From Flammeovirga sp. OC4 (GTDB lineage: Bacteria > Bacteroidota > Bacteroidia > Cytophagales > Flammeovirgaceae), in contig NZ_JTAM01000014.1 of assembly GCF_000812565.1 (NCBI RefSeq), forward strand, positions 80,538-144,537: 64,000 nt of DNA, written 5' to 3'. How positions within the stretch are numbered: the stretch's first letter is position 1; each line of letters starts with the position of its first letter. Below are positions 63,359 through 64,000 of this stretch, in pieces. The position numbers and the translations under genes are program-made. The notes below the pieces were generated by a model. The model was not told the DNA's origin and made no database searches. It worked only from the letters and a program-made list of their open reading frames with translations.

Positions 63359-63976
63359 ATGTACCTATTAACCCGTGATCGTGAAGAAATTTGGAACACA
63401 ATAACACATGCAATTGGTGTATTATTGAGTATAGTTGGTTTATTATTTCTATTATTAAAAGCAAACACACCTTTTGACTATTTGGTGTACAGTGTGTTTG
63501 GAGCAAGTATGATTATTCTTTACTTATCGTCCACTTTATATCATCTTATAGCATTTACCAAACTAAAGCAGTTTTTAAGGAAACTGGATCATAGTGGTAT
63601 TTACCTGTTGATTGCAGGAACTTATACACCATTTGCTTTACTTTCTCTTGAAAACGATGGAGGAGTTACAATTGCTATTATTGTTTGGACGATAGCCTTT
63701 ATAGGAATGATTTATAAGTTATTCTTTAAAATTAAATACGAATGGATTTCAGTTACTTTATATGTCGGAATGGGCTGGATTGCCGTATTTAAGTTAGGCG
63801 CTTTGTACCAAGAATTAGGAACGGGATTTTGGTTGATGATGGCAGGAGGAGTAGCCTATACTTTGGGAGTACTATTTTATGTTTGGGAAAAATTGAAATA
63901 CAATCATGCTATTTGGCATTTGTTTGTACTGGCAGGTAGTATTTTAATGTATCTATCTATTTATCTTTATACTTAA
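63359..63976 (+). CDS. Hemolysin III/PAQR-family membrane protein (TrhA-like)
   Basis: 205 residues, seven predicted helices. The family histidines and neighbours are present: EEIWNTITHAIG at the start, STLYHL, DHSGIYLLIAGTYTPF in the middle, and NHAIWHLFVLAG near the end. Bacterial members (TrhA) affect membrane lipid homeostasis and share the PAQR ceramidase-like zinc site. The old hemolysin name rests on a Bacillus homologue and does not imply toxicity. It follows the CHAT gene by 106 bases and probably has its own promoter. Confidence 0.92.
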   Translation: MYLLTRDREEIWNTITHAIGVLLSIVGLLFLLLKANTPFDYLVYSVFGASMIILYLSSTLYHLIAFTKLKQFLRKLDHSGIYLLIAGTYTPFALLSLENDGGVTIAIIVWTIAFIGMIYKLFFKIKYEWISVTLYVGMGWIAVFKLGALYQELGTGFWLMMAGGVAYTLGVLFYVWEKLKYNHAIWHLFVLAGSILMYLSIYLYT

Positions 63977-64000
63977 TACATTGTAAACTAAATTATCGTC

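Noticed and set aside
1..64000. tRNA, rRNA, riboswitch or CRISPR array
   Set aside because: I read the intergenic gaps for cloverleaf ends, conserved riboswitch cores and regular repeats and found none; this is by eye and could miss a divergent case.

Overview
The window is an AT-rich, gene-dense chromosome segment of a Bacteroidota bacterium, most likely a marine member of the Cytophagales (Flammeovirga-like; this is inference). The signs are a type IX secretion gliding/CHU_C C-terminal sorting domain, TAnnTTTG promoter -7 boxes, little use of Shine-Dalgarno sites, and families largely confined to this phylum (DUF6702, head-GIN/DUF2807, the FtsZ tail YMRRGVKL). No rRNA, tRNA, IS transposase, prophage or CRISPR was seen.

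Layout. 1-1.7 kb: partial MBL hydrolase, small conserved protein, CheY-like regulator, DUF6702 protein. 1.8-4.7 kb: large secreted fibronectin-like protein. 5.0-11.5 kb: the distal half of the division/cell-wall cluster, murG-murC-ftsQ-ftsA-ftsZ. 11.5-19 kb: DMT transporter, CcoI-type copper ATPase, outer-membrane protein, head-GIN protein, phosphofructokinase. 19.5-23.1 kb: di-heme peroxidase, then a nucleotidyltransferase/methyltransferase/SDR operon. 23.4-28.8 kb: a putative zinc-starvation locus. 28.9-32 kb: membrane protein, alpha/beta hydrolase, SiaC/SiaB switch. 32.2-36.8 kb: DUF1573 and DUF4340-like proteins, murI, M28 peptidase. 37-44.2 kb: sulfatase, AraC regulator, a membrane MutS-like ATPase coupled to a secreted caspase-like protease. 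44.4-54.4 kb: ppk1-recX, M13 peptidase, Ate-like transferase, TyrA, TPR protein, RluD-type synthase. 54.4-64 kb: YtfJ-like protein, NatAB-type ABC exporter, solitary nqrF, exported TPR-CHAT protease-like protein, hemolysin III family protein.

The most interesting unit is the zinc locus. A Fur-family regulator (candidate Zur) is divergent from an operon of TonB receptor, acidic/His lipoprotein, stand-alone HisI and FolE; a SnoaL-like gene lies on the other side. Three near-identical dyads (core TGCGACAnTGTCGCA) sit on the predicted promoters and nowhere else that I noticed. This suggests that zinc uptake and spare copies of zinc enzymes are switched on together when zinc is short.

A second unexplained signal is a roughly 380-bp non-coding repeat present twice in opposite orientation (about 19.07-19.43 kb and 47.13-47.51 kb). 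Each copy lies between convergent genes. Both keep a 10-bp stem with a 22-nt loop, and the better copy has 13-bp terminal inverted repeats.
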